NCBI RefSeq assembly: GCF_001540865.1
Contig: NC_033630.1
Coordinates: 963,147 to 1,027,146 of the forward strand
From: Ananas comosus
Lineage: Eukaryota > Streptophyta > Magnoliopsida > Poales > Bromeliaceae
DNA: 64,000 nucleotides
Direction of reading: 5' to 3'
The position numbers were made by a program, and so were the translations under genes. Below the pieces are notes generated by a model. It saw only the letters and a list, made by a program, of their open reading frames with translations. It did no database searches and had not been told where the DNA came from. Positions within the stretch are counted from its first letter, which is position 1, and the number at the start of each line of letters is the position of its first letter. Below, one piece after another: positions 1 through 11,488 of the stretch.

Positions 1-799
1 ACGACGCCGATACAAAACTTGACTCTCAGCACTCACCGATCTTCTTTGTGACGCTCCATTTAGCAAGAGCAACAAGGGATGAAGTTTATACAGTCCTATC
101 AAAGATATAGCACACATTACTAGCAGGCTTATTATCAGTCACAACTAGCTAAAGAGAATCTCCCATCTTTAATCAACTTACTCCTGATTTGAAATTTTCG
201 TGTCGAAATAACATAATTTTGTGCTTGGTAGTGCCTGCAAAACTCCGAAACACTATGAAGGTCCCCTTGTCTGGTGCCACAAGGATGGTGGTGGTAACTA
301 CAACCAGAGAAGCATCAGCCCATTACTTCCCCTCTAGCAGCTGGCTCCATGACTTTACAACATTGGAGGAGGGGACTTCAAAGTGATTTGGGGATATTTG
401 AGTCTCCAAAGCACAGAAACAGGTGCTTTTGGTAATTTAACGAGCAAATAATGAGATCGATGTTAGAACTAAAATTAATAAGCCACAAATTTGGGTAGGC
501 GTTTATTAGAGAAAACCCGAACGTCAATAGTTAGATAGATTAGATTACTCCACAGAGAGTACAAGAACGCCACCAAACTTACTCAACAACGAGAATAGCA
601 AAAGGTTAGTAGTACCTAGATTACTCGATAGAGAATTTCATCACACCACTAAGATTGCTCAACAACGAGTTTTCATCACACGACTAAGATTAGTAGACGC
701 CGCAACTATTACAGCATAAATGTCTTCTAGGTACCTAATAATGTACCAAGCCGCTAGTAAGAGCAACACCGCTGCAGGGATTATTTGTGCCTTGGTGTT
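1..799. other. Gene-less stretch upstream of the inhibitor 3' end
   Basis: No coding region with family signatures is visible on either strand. Short degenerate direct repeats built around 'CTCAACAACGAG' and 'CACTAAGATT' occur at about 580-700. Part of this stretch may be the 3' UTR of the minus-strand gene that ends at 800. Confidence 0.4.
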
Positions 800-1237
800 C
801 TAGTAAGGGCCGCCGCAGCCGAAAGAAGTCAAATCTTCGGACGGCCCGGCATATCGCAAGGCTTCCCTCTCCCTGGCATATCGCAAGGCTTCCTTCTCCC
901 TTTCCTCCTCCCGCATCTTCTCATAGACCCAGGGGGGAAACAATTTTGGGCGACACATGGCATCAAGCTCCTCAGGAGAGAGATCGGAGAACTGGTTCAG
1001 CCCGAAAGTGTAACCTTTCTTCTTTGCGTTGTGCCTTTCACACTCCTCCACTGTCTTCTTGAAGATCTCGAAACGCCGCTCCTCCTCCTCAGCGTCTGCA
1101 TATCTACGCTCAAACTCCACCATCCATTTTTTGTGCATACAGCGGAGCTCTGCGTCATCCTTCATGGTGATCTTCTCCATATCTGGCATCGCCTTGCGGG
1201 TGATTCTTTCATCCAGGGCTTTCCAAAAGGTCGACAT
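800..1237 (-). CDS. Free-standing I29 (papain propeptide-like) cysteine protease inhibitor, 145 aa
   Basis: The product resembles the inhibitory propeptide of papain-family (C1A) proteases, without a protease domain. Residues about 33-90 carry an ERFNIN-like helix (ERRFEIF...ECERHN) followed by the GLNQFSDLS segment typical of the I29 fold. There is no signal peptide and no catalytic Cys/His. I start it at the Met of MSTFW (1237). An upstream Met (1258) lies before a polypyrimidine tract and CAG (1246-1248) that looks like a 3' splice site, so the ATG would sit in exon 2 behind a leader intron. The C-terminus is charged and contains a 9-residue tandem repeat (EREKEALRYA then REREALRYA) from a 27-bp DNA duplication at about 848-900. 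In the family such proteins inhibit cysteine proteases; the target here is unknown. The alternative is a decayed protease gene that kept only its propeptide exon. Confidence 0.75.
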   Translation of the reverse strand: MSTFWKALDERITRKAMPDMEKITMKDDAELRCMHKKWMVEFERRYADAEEEERRFEIFKKTVEECERHNAKKKGYTFGLNQFSDLSPEELDAMCRPKLFPPWVYEKMREEEREKEALRYAREREALRYAGPSEDLTSFGCGGPY

Positions 1238-1251
1238 AATAACCCCTGAAA
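1238..1251 (-). promoter_or_regulatory. Probable 3' splice site of a 5'-leader intron of the I29 gene
   Basis: Read on the minus strand, a pyrimidine-rich tract ends in CAG (1248-1246), eight bases before the chosen ATG. Leader introns are common in plant genes. The upstream leader exon was not located; the less AT-rich stretch at about 1750-1880 is a candidate. Confidence 0.45.
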
Positions 1252-1258
1252 GAAACAA

Positions 1259-3060
1259 ACATAATGGCAGAGTACATCATGCAGTGTCTTAGGGGGCAGA
1301 AAAAAGTTTCAAAAGAAAGGGGGGGAAAGAGATATGAAAAATGTACATTAAATGATTGGAAGACATCATGCATGCAATACATATGATTTACTCATAAATC
1401 CAAATGCCATTGCCTAGAATTAATCTGGAAGACAAAACGCACAGATTCAAATAGAAATCATTATAGAGAAGGAAAAACAGGATGGAGCTCAATCCATCGA
1501 GCCCATCATCTGCAACAAATCAAAGTCGCAATACATATCCGATCCATGCAGGAAGGACAGAACTGTAAATCTGATAAACCATCAAGAAGAATGACGGAAT
1601 ACATGTTATATAGTTCTATCAGACAAAACCTAGGGCAGATAATCGAAACGACTCCAATATTTTGACTTAAAACCAAAGGAAAGCGACGAGATAAAGTTGC
1701 TTCGTGCTTCGTGTAGGAAAAACAATAACGCGATTGCAACGCAGAAGGACAGATGAAACAGACACTTAGAACCTTTGTTAAAAAAATTTTAGAAGAGGAC
1801 TATTGCACTAAAAACCCCAGCGAGAGCGCTGCGCGAACGACGAGCTTCTTCTAGGCTTGGAGTCCTCAAGATGTCGGAGGGGGAGGTTTATTTGCCCTTG
1901 TTGCCTCTATGGCTGCAACCGGGTCGGATTTGGGTCGGATCATACTGCGCCCAAGTCCGGCCCAAGAAATTAAATTTTGCTTTGTGGGTCGGGCTTTCAT
2001 CCGATTTTTTTTAAAAAAAATTAAGATCTGTATAAATAAAGATTAAATTCAAAAATTTTAAAAAGAAGGGCCATATTATTTTATTTTTTTTTTTGGAAAA
2101 AAGCTGGATAAGGCATTACCTCATTTTTCTTTTTTTCTGGGCTAAATTATACACAGCCACATTTCACTGCAGTTTTTTTTTTTAAAAAAAAAAACTAAAT
2201 TTTCATTACCAAAAAATGGCAAGAAGCCAAACAAAACAGAATACCAAAGTATAGGCTTTCAAAGCAGAGTTCAAAAGAAAATACATCTTTGTCAGAAAAC
2301 ACATATGTGTCAGTGAAAAAGTAAAAAAGCTCTATATCCTTATCCAACATGTGACAGAACTCTGGATGTCGATTTGTATTAGTAAATAAAGAAGATTGAG
2401 GCAAGTTAGCTCTGGTAACTAGCCAATCGGCTACCATGTTTGCGACACATTTCACTACAGTTTAAGTACATGAAGGAACTGTTTAAAAGTAATTCTGCAA
2501 TATTCATTTTATTTTAGAAGCTTAATTTTAGTTAAAAGTTATAGAGTATTTGGCTGAGTTAATAAACAAATATTCTAAAATAATTTTCTAAAGTCGTGTG
2601 TTTTTTTCTCTTTGCACATAATTTTTTTCTAAATTTTATTAAAAAATAAAATGTAAAATATGAAATTTAATTTTAACATTAGTGGAAAACTATTAGGTGT
2701 GCCGGCTAGAACTACCATCTTAACATGATCTTCACCAATAATTAATTTCGCTGTCTTTGAAATCTGCAAATCTCAAACTCCAATCCTTTCATTTCTCGTC
2801 GTTTGATGCATACCATCGTGTTTTACTGACGGCGTATTTGTTTGGGTAGAACTAGAGAATCGTAAAGTTATTTGCAACCATAAATGATCGGTTTCTTTCA
2901 TTGATTCGTCGTGACAACAATGCAGCCAAAACTCTAGTTAACCAAAATAACATAATTAAGTTCCGCACGCATGAAGCCAATTATCATGAAGAAAGTTGAA
3001 GAAAATTAATAAAATAATATAATAGATAATGCTAGCTATATTGAAATATTTCTAATTATT
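1259..3060. other. AT-rich stretch, presumed 5' flank of the I29 gene
   Basis: No open frame here has a recognisable family. The part to about 1880 may hold the leader intron and promoter. A GGGTCGG-type repeat fragment lies at 1918-2000. The rest is AT-rich with poly-T and poly-A tracts. Confidence 0.4.
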
Positions 3061-3100
3061 TTTGAGAGAAAGATAGTACGCTACACGCTCTCACTTAGTT
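3061..3100 (-). repeat. Fragment of the shared SINE/LINE 3' tail
   Basis: Read on the minus strand, this piece gives a GCGTGTAGCGTACTATCTTTCTCTC-like end followed by A residues, resembling the 3' tail of the SINEs and LINE described elsewhere in the window. It is too short to classify further. Confidence 0.3.
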
Positions 3101-3232
3101 AATTCGTGAATAATTTACGAATTTTTGAAGAAGCAAGTAAAACAGTTGCATCCCATTTTTTTCGAAAAATTCGGAAAAAAATTGTATTTTTTTGATCAAA
3201 AATAATTATTCGCGAATAGTTCGCCAAAAAAC

Positions 3233-3316
3233 CGTCGCCGCCATGGCAATGGCGTCCAAGCCTCTTCGCGCCGCCGCCGCCTACTCCGATTCCGTTTGGT
3301 CCCGCCTCTTCACGTA

Positions 3317-3355
<39 letters not shown>

Positions 3356-3436
3356 GCACACACACTCTCTTTCACGCACGCACGCACGCGTGCGCCCGCA
3401 CGCACAGAGATGAAATGGTTGATTCAATAATGTGTT
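3233..3436 (+). pseudogene. Fragment of F-box/WD40 exon 1
   Basis: This piece repeats the end of the F-box exon 1 (AMAMASKPLRAAA...SVWSRLF), the intron donor, the (CT)n run and the ACGC repeats of the gene at 37486. It lacks the true start, the first half of exon 1 and every later exon. The 73-residue frame read through it is not a gene. Confidence 0.8.
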
Positions 3437-3557
3437 GTTCAATATGATGTGCCGCCGCCGCCATCTCCGCCGCTGCCGAGAGAGAGAGAAGGAATGAGAA
3501 CGGAGAGAGAGTAGGAGTGAGCTTTGTTAAAAATGTTTTGTCTCCTCCCCTCTCGCG

Positions 3558-3745
3558 GAAAAATTCTAGAATGCAATGAGTATATTGATGACGTGGTGTA
3601 ATAAGCTAATCAAATATTTTTTTAAAAAAATATATGTCCCATCATAATTATAAAAAATATTTTTATTATACTTTTATTTAAAAAAAAGAGATATGATTGA
3701 TTTGTTATTAATAATATGGTGCAAGTGTGATAGTATAGAATTCCT
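3558..3745. mobile_element. 188-bp MITE, Mutator-like, 10-bp TSD, empty site known
   Basis: The ends are imperfect inverted repeats around AAATTCTA/TAGAATT. It is flanked by CCCTCTCGCG (3548-3557) and CCCTCTCGAG (3746-3755), a 10-bp duplication with one mismatch. The related locus at about 36296-36310 has the uninterrupted sequence, which is the empty site. A second copy in opposite orientation lies at 42973-43158. A 9-10 bp TSD points to a Mutator-type transposase; the element is non-autonomous. Confidence 0.75.
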
Positions 3746-4351
3746 CCCTCTCGAGAGTATATAAGTAACGCTGCTCTGATGATGTGATCACATGATGTAT
3801 CCTCGGACATCAACATCCTGATTGTAGCCCACGTGTCCCGTATTGTTTGATTTTGGTACGACAGATTTGATGGACGGGTGAGATTTGATCGAGAGGGCTA
3901 ATCAGTTAACGGGGTCGTATTCGGGAAGGTTGTTGATTCGGGTCAATTTTTGGTGATTTTAATGTAAGTTGGTGGTTTGGGTTTGGCCGATGCAGTGCAC
4001 CAGCAACTTGGGCCCCAAGCAAACATGGGCAAGCACCTTATGCAATGGTCTATTTCTTCTCCTATATGGATTCTGCCTGCAACCATTATAGCTCCATATC
4101 TAGTACTATAAAAATTTATAACAATTCGCACTTTGAACTTGTGAGAAATTTAAATAACCCGATAGCAAACTATCCTTTTTGTTTATTATGTTAAGATGAG
4201 ATGAATTTAACATTGTTGGTGAAGATAGCAAAGGCCTGCAAGAACCCATCCATAATGCCGTCTTTATTCTCGAGAGTTTATTGCTCGGACGTGTTGTTTG
4301 ATACAACACGTTGGTCATGCATCATTCAACGATCCCCAAGCCTTATTATTA

Positions 4352-4514
4352 GTATTTTTATTTTTTTTTTCGAGAGATAGGTAGCACGCTACCCGTTTCG
4401 TTTATTTCATTATAGAAATAAACTTAGTTAGAAATATGAATCAACTAGGATTCAAATTTGGGTTTCGGGTACCAACCACCAAGTCCTTTGCCACTTGCTC
4501 TAGGGCCGGTCGGT
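4352..4514 (-). mobile_element. tRNA-derived SINE, minus strand, 15-bp TSD
   Basis: Flanked by CAAGCCTTATTATTA (4337-4351 and 4515-4529). On the minus strand it begins ACCGACCG, carries an A-box-like TAGAGCAAGTGGC and a B-box-like segment (here TTTGAATCC, GTTCGAATCC in other copies), and ends in the tail GGGTAGCGTGCTACCTATCTCTC plus poly(A). The donor locus near 36850 lacks the insertion. Confidence 0.8.
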
Positions 4515-5180
4515 CAAGCCTTATTATTATCGAAGTTGACACGCAGGGCATGAAAATGTAAATCAAATTTATGTAGATGTAGATGTATCATACAGTATTT
4601 ATATTTTCCACATATTATTGGCAATCAGAAATTGGGCCAAAGTGAAGGCCGAGAGAGTCCGGCTTCGGATTCTGGGCAAGTGTCAAAAGTTTCGGCGGAA
4701 GATCGGTTTAAAGCCCATTATCAAGGAAGGCATCAATGGCTGAATTTGATCGTGGGCAGTCCAATTCCAATACCCATAACGACCCAATGTACGGCCCAAT
4801 TGAGCTAGAATCGGATTTAACCAAACCTGGTCGGAGCCCCGCTATTCGATTTGTACGTGTCCGTCGACTCAAGGCGCGTGACACTGTGGCCTCACTGCTC
4901 GAACCTGGTTCACCACCTTGGATATAGACCACTCACTACTTTCCTACTATGAAGTATGAAGGAAAATAGAAGAAAAAAGAAAATTCTATTACTTGAATAA
5001 CAAGGTCTACGTATAAGGTGATGGACGTGGTCCAGGATATTATTTCCTCCCGAAATGGAGAAGGTACAGAACAAGGTGCAAAAATCATTTCATCTCCCAT
5101 CTCTTCCTCTTCCCCTTCTGCGCGGCTTTCCCCTTCAATTGGGGGTGGAATGCGATCGATCCCTAGGGCTTCGTATAATA

Positions 5181-7079
5181 TTATTTATATTATATTATTA
5201 ATAATATATAAATAATATTTAATATTAATTTTTTTATTTTTAGATTATAACTATTCCATTAATACTTACTAAACTCTAGACATTTATTGATAAAAAAGTT
5301 AATAATAAATATTATTTTCATATTATAAATAATATTTAGGCCACTATATATAATATAATATTTAGTTTAATTTATTAAAAGGAGAATAATATGGTAACTG
5401 TTTTAAAGAATTAAGTAGTTTCTTTTTCTGTGAAGCTCTTATTTTCTCCATATCCAGGCTTCCTGTTTTTTGAGTACTCATCCGAAGATATTGTTCACGT
5501 ACGATTGTATTTTCGTATCCTTCCAATAGAAGACACTATGTAAAGAAATCACAATTAAAGATCAAAATATGTGTAGGCTGTGAATTGCGTCCACGTAAGT
5601 ATATTGCAATAAATAAGAACATATGAATGATCTAGAATTTTACATTTTAATTATTTTATAATTTAAATTCAACTTTCTAAAACAAAATAAATCTCATATA
5701 AGTTGTTGATCAAAATAATTCAACTACTTAAATGAAGCATAGAAAGCTTCTAAATTGTAAAAATCTACATATACTCCCTTTGTAGAGGCGTACATCTTAT
5801 ACCTCAAGGATCTAAAGATTGATACAATATCTTTAGATTTTAGTACAAAATAATAATAATAATAATAAGATAAGTGGGTGAACATGCATGAACTATAAGG
5901 AGGTTCTAGGTCTAAACTTTAGCCCTACTTGTAAGATGTATGGGTTGGATTGCTCGAGTATTAAAAGTTATGGTGAAAAATATGAAAATAAATAGAGGCT
6001 TACTTTAATTAGTTCTGACTTCTCGAGATTTATTTTAATGCTTGTCTGGATCTCAAGCAATTGTAAATATTCTATAAAAAAAAAATTTTAAAAAATCGCT
6101 CTATTCCTAAGAACTAGACAGCCTTTATGTTCAGTACAAGAGATAAAAAGAGAATAAAAAATTTATTCTCTTTATTCTTCCAAACAGTACTAAAAATTAC
6201 TATTCTCCTATTAACGGATTATTTTAGAATAATTTTTTAAGAAAGGAGAATAGAAGAGAATAGTACTTTCATCTATTGGGTAAAGCAAACTATTCTCTAT
6301 CTTATTATTCTCCTAATTAAGTTATAAATAATTATTTAAAATACAATTAATTAATAATTAACTAATTAATAATTCAACTTATTAAATTAATAAATATTTA
6401 AATAATTATTTATTTATTATTAATAATTAATTATTTAAATAATTAGCCATTTGATACTCTTATTCATTCATTAACTAGTATTCAATATTTTAATTTATCT
6501 AATTAATATATTAACTAAAATATATAAATAAATAAATAATATTATCATATTGATTTATTTTTTATAGTTATTTACTAATCAATGTCATTCTTCATCATCG
6601 AGCTCATATACTGTTTCTAATTAATTAATTTATTAACTTGTTAAAATATTATTTTACTAATATTTAAATACTTATTATTTAGATAAATTTTTTTTATTTT
6701 TAATTATAATTATTCTTATTTTTATTATTCCAATCCAATCATCCAAACCTAATTTTTCTTATTTCTTTAAATATTTTCATTTTCGTCTAAACATAAAATT
6801 GACCCAATTTCCGTCCATCTAGAATTATACCTATTTTGAGAATATACAAGAATAACTTATTCTCAAATCAAAAGATAATATTCTATTAAGTGGGTACAAA
6901 TGTAAGTTACAACTTACAAACGCCATCTATTTGGCTTTGCAGTAGCCTTTTATTCTATTTTATCCATTAATTATATTTCCAACCTATATTAGTCATAATC
7001 CCGAGTTAGCGGTACACAGACTCAGGCTTTTAGTGAAGGAGTGAGATTTTCTACGTAACTAGTTTTTTTTTTTTTTTTT
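5181..7079. other. Very AT-rich gene-less stretch
   Basis: No coding signature on either strand. An (AAT)n microsatellite lies at about 5850-5868. 6100-6900 is over 75% A/T by eye and may hold decayed MITEs, but I could not pair termini or TSDs. Confidence 0.45.
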
Positions 7080-7192
7080 TCTGGCTAGTATAGTTTTCTT
7101 TTGTTCCCGGTGCCTAGTTGCCCCACACATGTAGTTAAATTCATCTTTCCAATAAATAAAGCGGGCTACCTCTTTCTCAAAAAAAAATATAT
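7080..7192 (+). mobile_element. 3'-terminal LINE fragment (tail piece)
   Basis: The end AATAAATAAAGCGGGCTACC then CTCTTTCTC and poly(A) matches the tail shared by the SINEs and the LINE fragment at 52728-53735. The upstream ~60 bp resemble a LINE 3' UTR. No coding part remains. Confidence 0.4.
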
Positions 7193-7327
7193 ATATTCCC
7201 AGCCTACATAATTTTATTATTATTATTACTATTATATTCGTATTTTGTAGCAGTAGAACGTAAGGAGAGGTGATTTTCGATCCGTGCAATTCTTCTTTGT
7301 TTTTTTTTTTTTCTTTTCCCAAATTAA

Positions 7328-9479
7328 TCAGCTACAGCCGTGGGCACCGAACCCAATCCTTTGATTGGAGATATCATACACGACGGTGAACTTCCTCTGC
7401 TGCGTGTTTCCGATGATGCTCACTTCGTCGGCTTTCGTGTTGCCTGCAAATGCTAAACAAGCCTGCGATGGGCCGCCGTAAATTATCCCGTCGAACCCCA
7501 AATTTAGGCTCGCCCCGCCGTCGAACACCAGCGCCACCGCCGGCACCTTTATCTTCCCGCGCCCGCTCACGTCGTAACACGTGTCCAGTATCGACAGTGC
7601 CGGCGCCGCTGTATAGTTCGTCATGTGCTGGCGGAACACGGCGCGCATCGCAGAGTACGCGGCCTGCGGCAGTCTGGTGATCACCGTCCCGGAGTCCATC
7701 ACCGTCCCGGCCGCCGACAACACCGTCTGGCTTATATCTAGTTTCATGCCTCCGACTTTGATCGCCACCAGTTTTACGTAGTACGATGATGAATCGCTTG
7801 CGTAGCTTATCATTGGGGTGTATTGTACGTTCGGCGGTAACGGGCCGCCGCTGCCAATCGACAGGTAGCCTGTTGAGCTCGAGAGTGACGGGAGGCAGTA
7901 GGAGAAGACCGCACCGTACTTTTGCGACGCCTGTGAAATCAGCGAGGACTTCTCGCGGCCTAAACCGATCAGACCGGCGGTCCGACCAATGACTCCGCTG
8001 CTGCTGTCACTGCAACCAAACATAAAGTTTGGCAGCAAGTCGGAGGGACTCAGAGTCAGCGTGTCGCTGCCGAAGTTCCCCGTGGACGTGGAGTTGTCAC
8101 TGTATTTGACATCGTAGCGGCACTTCCCGTAGGCAGAGCAGCTGTGCGAGTCAAGTTGCGTGCACTCATCCGAGCTGCAGCTGATGCTGCTGTATGTGGA
8201 TGATTTGGCTGGGTCGAAGAGCGGGTCCTTTTGTGGGTAACAATGGTTGCAGGGGTTGCATTGGATCCAGGAGATGTCGCTGCCGGTGTCGAAGACAACG
8301 GAGAAGTCCTGTTTAGGAGTTCCGATGCCCACATTCACGATGTAGTTGCCGGTACTAAGTAAGTTGCCGGTGTGGGCAGGGATCGACACGTCCAGCAAGC
8401 CACCTTTGCCCGCGACATTGGATGCGGTAGAAAGACGATGGTGGAGCGAGTCGACTCGAGCTCGGTCATTGTCAATGATTTGCTCGTGCGACAGTTTTTC
8501 CTCCATCTGGAGCGGTGAGCACGGTCCATACCGATGGACGACCGTCAGCCTCGACAGATTTGAATCTGAGGGAACCAAGGAACATGTTTTAATTGTACTG
8601 TATAGAAGGGAGCTGATATTAACAAATCAGCTTTTGTAACTTAAGGAGAGATGCTTTGATATTTTATATTGGAGAGGTGCTCAAACTCATAAAATCTTAT
8701 AGTTCTTATTCAAAACAAAAAACTTTAGCAATGATGTCAACGAAAAACTCAAACTCATACGTTTTGATTTATTCGATTATATTCCAATGGTATTAATTTC
8801 TTAATATCTATATAGCACTATTCGACACATATAAATAATAAAATTCAAACTTATAATTCTAATACTTTGTAGTTTGGCTCTCTTAATTAATATTGTAGAT
8901 AATATTATTAAACTAGTTTTTTGCTAAACCAAACCGTTATGAGGTTGGGAATTGGAGCCCTTACACTGACTTAAAATTTGGGGTGTTTGCCATTAGCTTC
9001 AAAGTAATGTATATTTTCTGAATTGTATAGAATATGGACAAACAAAAAAAAAAAAGAAAAAAAGAAAAAGAAAAAGAAAAAGAAAAAAATTGGACGATGC
9101 AATTGGTGCGCGTAAGGATGATTGAAACTGTGTTGAGAACCTCAAAGGTATAGTATTTTGAAATAGGCCCTCAACATTTTGCCATTTGCCCCTAGTAACT
9201 TCTATATTTTTCTTTTTTTGGATCATTCCAGTTTGGCAGGTTAAAACAATATTAAATTTTAGAAAACAAAAATTGGAAAATAAATTACGGTGACATATAT
9301 ATAGAAGGAGCGTCATTTCTACCTTTAGACGAGGAACAAACTGCGCTAGGCTGCAACGATCGCATTTTGACCACATATTCAGCATCTAATTTTACACCAA
9401 ATACACATAAACAGCAAGAAAGAGTACATAACAAAAGAAGAACACAACAATTAAAAATACTATCCGAGAAAAGAGCCAT
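7328..9479 (-). CDS. Nepenthesin-type (A1B) aspartic protease, two exons, 464 aa
   Basis: Exon 1 is 9323-9479 and exon 2 is 7328-8565; the 757-bp intron has a GTAGAA donor and a CCTCAG acceptor, and a split Asp codon restores frame. Exon 1 supplies a hydrophobic signal peptide (about residues 1-30) and the LQPSAVCSSSKG segment, matching the N-terminal region of the At5g10770/AED1-like secreted group. Exon 2 continues with LTVVHRYGPCSPL, the prosegment motif of that group. Catalytic Asp motifs are DTGS (145-148) and DSGT (343-346). A Cys-rich insert follows the first (WIQCNPCNHCYPQKDPLFDP), as in nepenthesins. Expected role: a secreted endopeptidase of the apoplast or vacuole. No break is visible. 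Exon 2 alone would give a 416-aa model lacking the signal peptide, which I regard as wrong. Confidence 0.88.
9001..9100. repeat. A-rich/(AAAAAG)n simple repeat inside the protease intron
   Basis: A purine run of A and G at about 9041-9087 lies in the intron of the aspartic protease gene. No other function is visible. Confidence 0.5.
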
Positions 9480-9737
9480 GTTGGAAAAGGAACTTATTTA
9501 TGAATAACAAACTTGAGGCGTATGTGTGGTAGCGAGGAGGCTTAAGGGGCGTATATATGCTTATATAGGATGGTTGATCCTCTCAGTATTAATCCGTACG
9601 TTGTAGACTTTCACCTCTCTTGACAGAGAAATTAAGTATTTCCTGTTACAGTTCTTATATATAATATTTACAATTTTTAAATATCAAATATCTTCATCCA
9701 CATGTTGCTTCCAATGGGACTCTTCCTCATCAACTTA

Positions 9738-10411
9738 GGGCTTGTTTGTTTCATCGAAACTAGACTTTAAGTTGAGGTGAATTTTAGATTGAATTGGAAT
9801 TTGGTAAAAATTATTTTTTTTTCGCTGTTTGTTTCATAACTATGAAAATGAAGTTTTATTAGTTGTGCTGTTTGTTTAATAGAAAGTGTATGATATAAAA
9901 TTATAATTTATATATAAATAATAAATATTTTAATAAATAAAAATAATATAATTATATTTTTATATAATTAAAATTTTATTTAAAACAACAAGATTATTTT
10001 TTTATACATAAATTATAGTAATTATAAAGTAAAAAATATTAATACTTAATTAATCAATTTTTATTATATTTTAATTATACAAACTAAATAAAAAAAATAT
10101 TCAAACTTAACTAATCAATTTTTATCATATTTTAAATATACCAGCCGAATAAAAGAGTAATTACTAATATAATTAAATATATTTAAATATAATTATCTCT
10201 ATCTATTGTATTATTTTATTATTTTTTCTTCACATCTCTCCACCGTAATTGACTTTGGCCTAAATCGAAGTAAATTACGCCGTTTGAAGTTAACTCGAGT
10301 TTCGACCGTAACTTTTTTACGGCAAACCAAACAATAGAAATGACTGTTTATGGCAAAAACGACATTTCTCATCTCCACTTCCACCCCACTTCCACTCAAA
10401 TAAATAGGCTC
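9738..10411. mobile_element. Tourist/PIF-Harbinger-like MITE, 674 bp, TTA TSD
   Basis: Left end GGGCTTGTTTGTTT pairs with the right end (minus strand GAGCCTATTTATTT). Both sides are flanked by TTA (9735-9737 and 10412-10414), the typical 3-bp TSD of PIF/Harbinger elements. The interior is AT-rich and non-coding. It lies about 260 bp upstream of the aspartic protease ATG. Confidence 0.65.
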
Positions 10412-10734
10412 TTAGCCACCATATAATTTAGTTGAAAAGACATATTTTATGCATGTTGCCAGGAAGATTTTTTTTTTTTTTTGTCTTGGACGACCCAAGT
10501 CTTCCATCGTGGGAAGGAGGACGCCACAATCTAAAAAAGCCATGCCAAGAAAAGGATTTTATGGATGACACGCTAGCTAGGGAGGAATATGACTGGAGGA
10601 GACTCAGGAGTGCGTGCTTCATGCGAAGAGAGTGATCCTTCGTACTTCACACGTTGTAGATTTTTGGTCTCCCACTAGTGACCACACAAATTGTGTCTTG
10701 GGCAATTAATATTTGTGGTTTGCAACGTTTTAGT

Positions 10735-11254
10735 AGGACTGACAATTAATCAAGCTCACTAACTGCAAGCCAGTTTATGTTTGACTCAAAATGATCTAGA
10801 AATTAATTGCCTCGTTTTAATAAACGAGCCGAATATAAGTTGAAAATTTTAATTAGTTCGAAATCATAACAAGTCGAATACGAACTAGATGCACTCATGT
10901 TCGGCTCAATGTGTGTGTATAAATTTTAATTAGATAAAGATTTTAATTTTCTAATTATTTAACTTTTGATCCAGTAGTATGGTTAAGAATAACAATCTAA
11001 CTTGTGTTGGCAAGATAAAGATTTTAATTTTTTTTTTAAAAAAAAACACTTTTCATGCATTAGTATGACTAACGATCTAACTTGTGTTTGTGAGCCGGTT
11101 CATATTTGGCTCGTTAATAATAACGAGCCAAGTTGGACTTTTCAGCTTGATTTTTTTTAATGAACTAACTCGCTTACGGCTCGATTAATAAATAAACGAA
11201 TACGATCCGATCTCAGCTCACTCATGTTCGGCTCGTTGATAATTGACAGCCCTA
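10735..11254. mobile_element. TIR element with GAGCCGAACACGAG-type interior
   Basis: The ends TAGGACTGACAATTA and (minus strand) TAGGGCTGTCAATTA are inverted repeats. The interior repeats variants of 'ACGAGCCGAACACGAGC', also seen at 12187-12785, 43620-44150 and 60361-60450. A clean TSD was not found, so the superfamily is unassigned. Confidence 0.5.
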
Positions 11255-11488
11255 CTTTGCTCCGTTGATGTAGTCATATAAAATACGTGTATAAAATAAA
11301 AAAGTTTTATATACAACAAGAGATACATGGAAAAAAATCTTTTCTAAGTGAAAATAATTTACTATTCAGAAAAAAATTGTGATTATAGAAATCTTAACGC
11401 GTTTTAGATATATAGAATTGTCTCATGAAACTTTTCAAAACTAATATCTAGTAATACTTGTCGAACCAAAAAAAACGTAAAATTCTAA

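Larger units (their letters stand above)
3233..5180 (+). repeat. Circularly permuted copy of the 36191-37858 locus
   Basis: Bases 3233-3453 match about 37618-37858 (end of F-box exon 1 and start of intron 1). From about 3460 to 5180 the sequence matches 36191-37480 (5' end of the GlnRS pseudogene, the shared promoter, and the leader up to six bases before the F-box ATG). The donor order is therefore inverted end-to-start at about 3451-3460, where GCC repeats give microhomology. Donor bases 37481-37617 are missing. Two later insertions (3558-3745 and 4352-4514) explain the extra length. Confidence 0.8.

Noticed and set aside
785..1292. Plus-strand frames of up to 154 aa opposite the I29 gene
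   Set aside because: They are shadows of the minus-strand gene, which alone carries a family signature.
3192..3413. 73-aa frame starting MIKNNYSRIVRQ
   Set aside because: It begins in unrelated AT-rich DNA and runs into the displaced F-box exon fragment and its (CT)n; not a gene.
7374..8639. Several 60-100-aa frames on both strands across the aspartic protease
   Set aside because: GC-rich exon shadows; only the minus-strand frame has DTGS/DSGT motifs.
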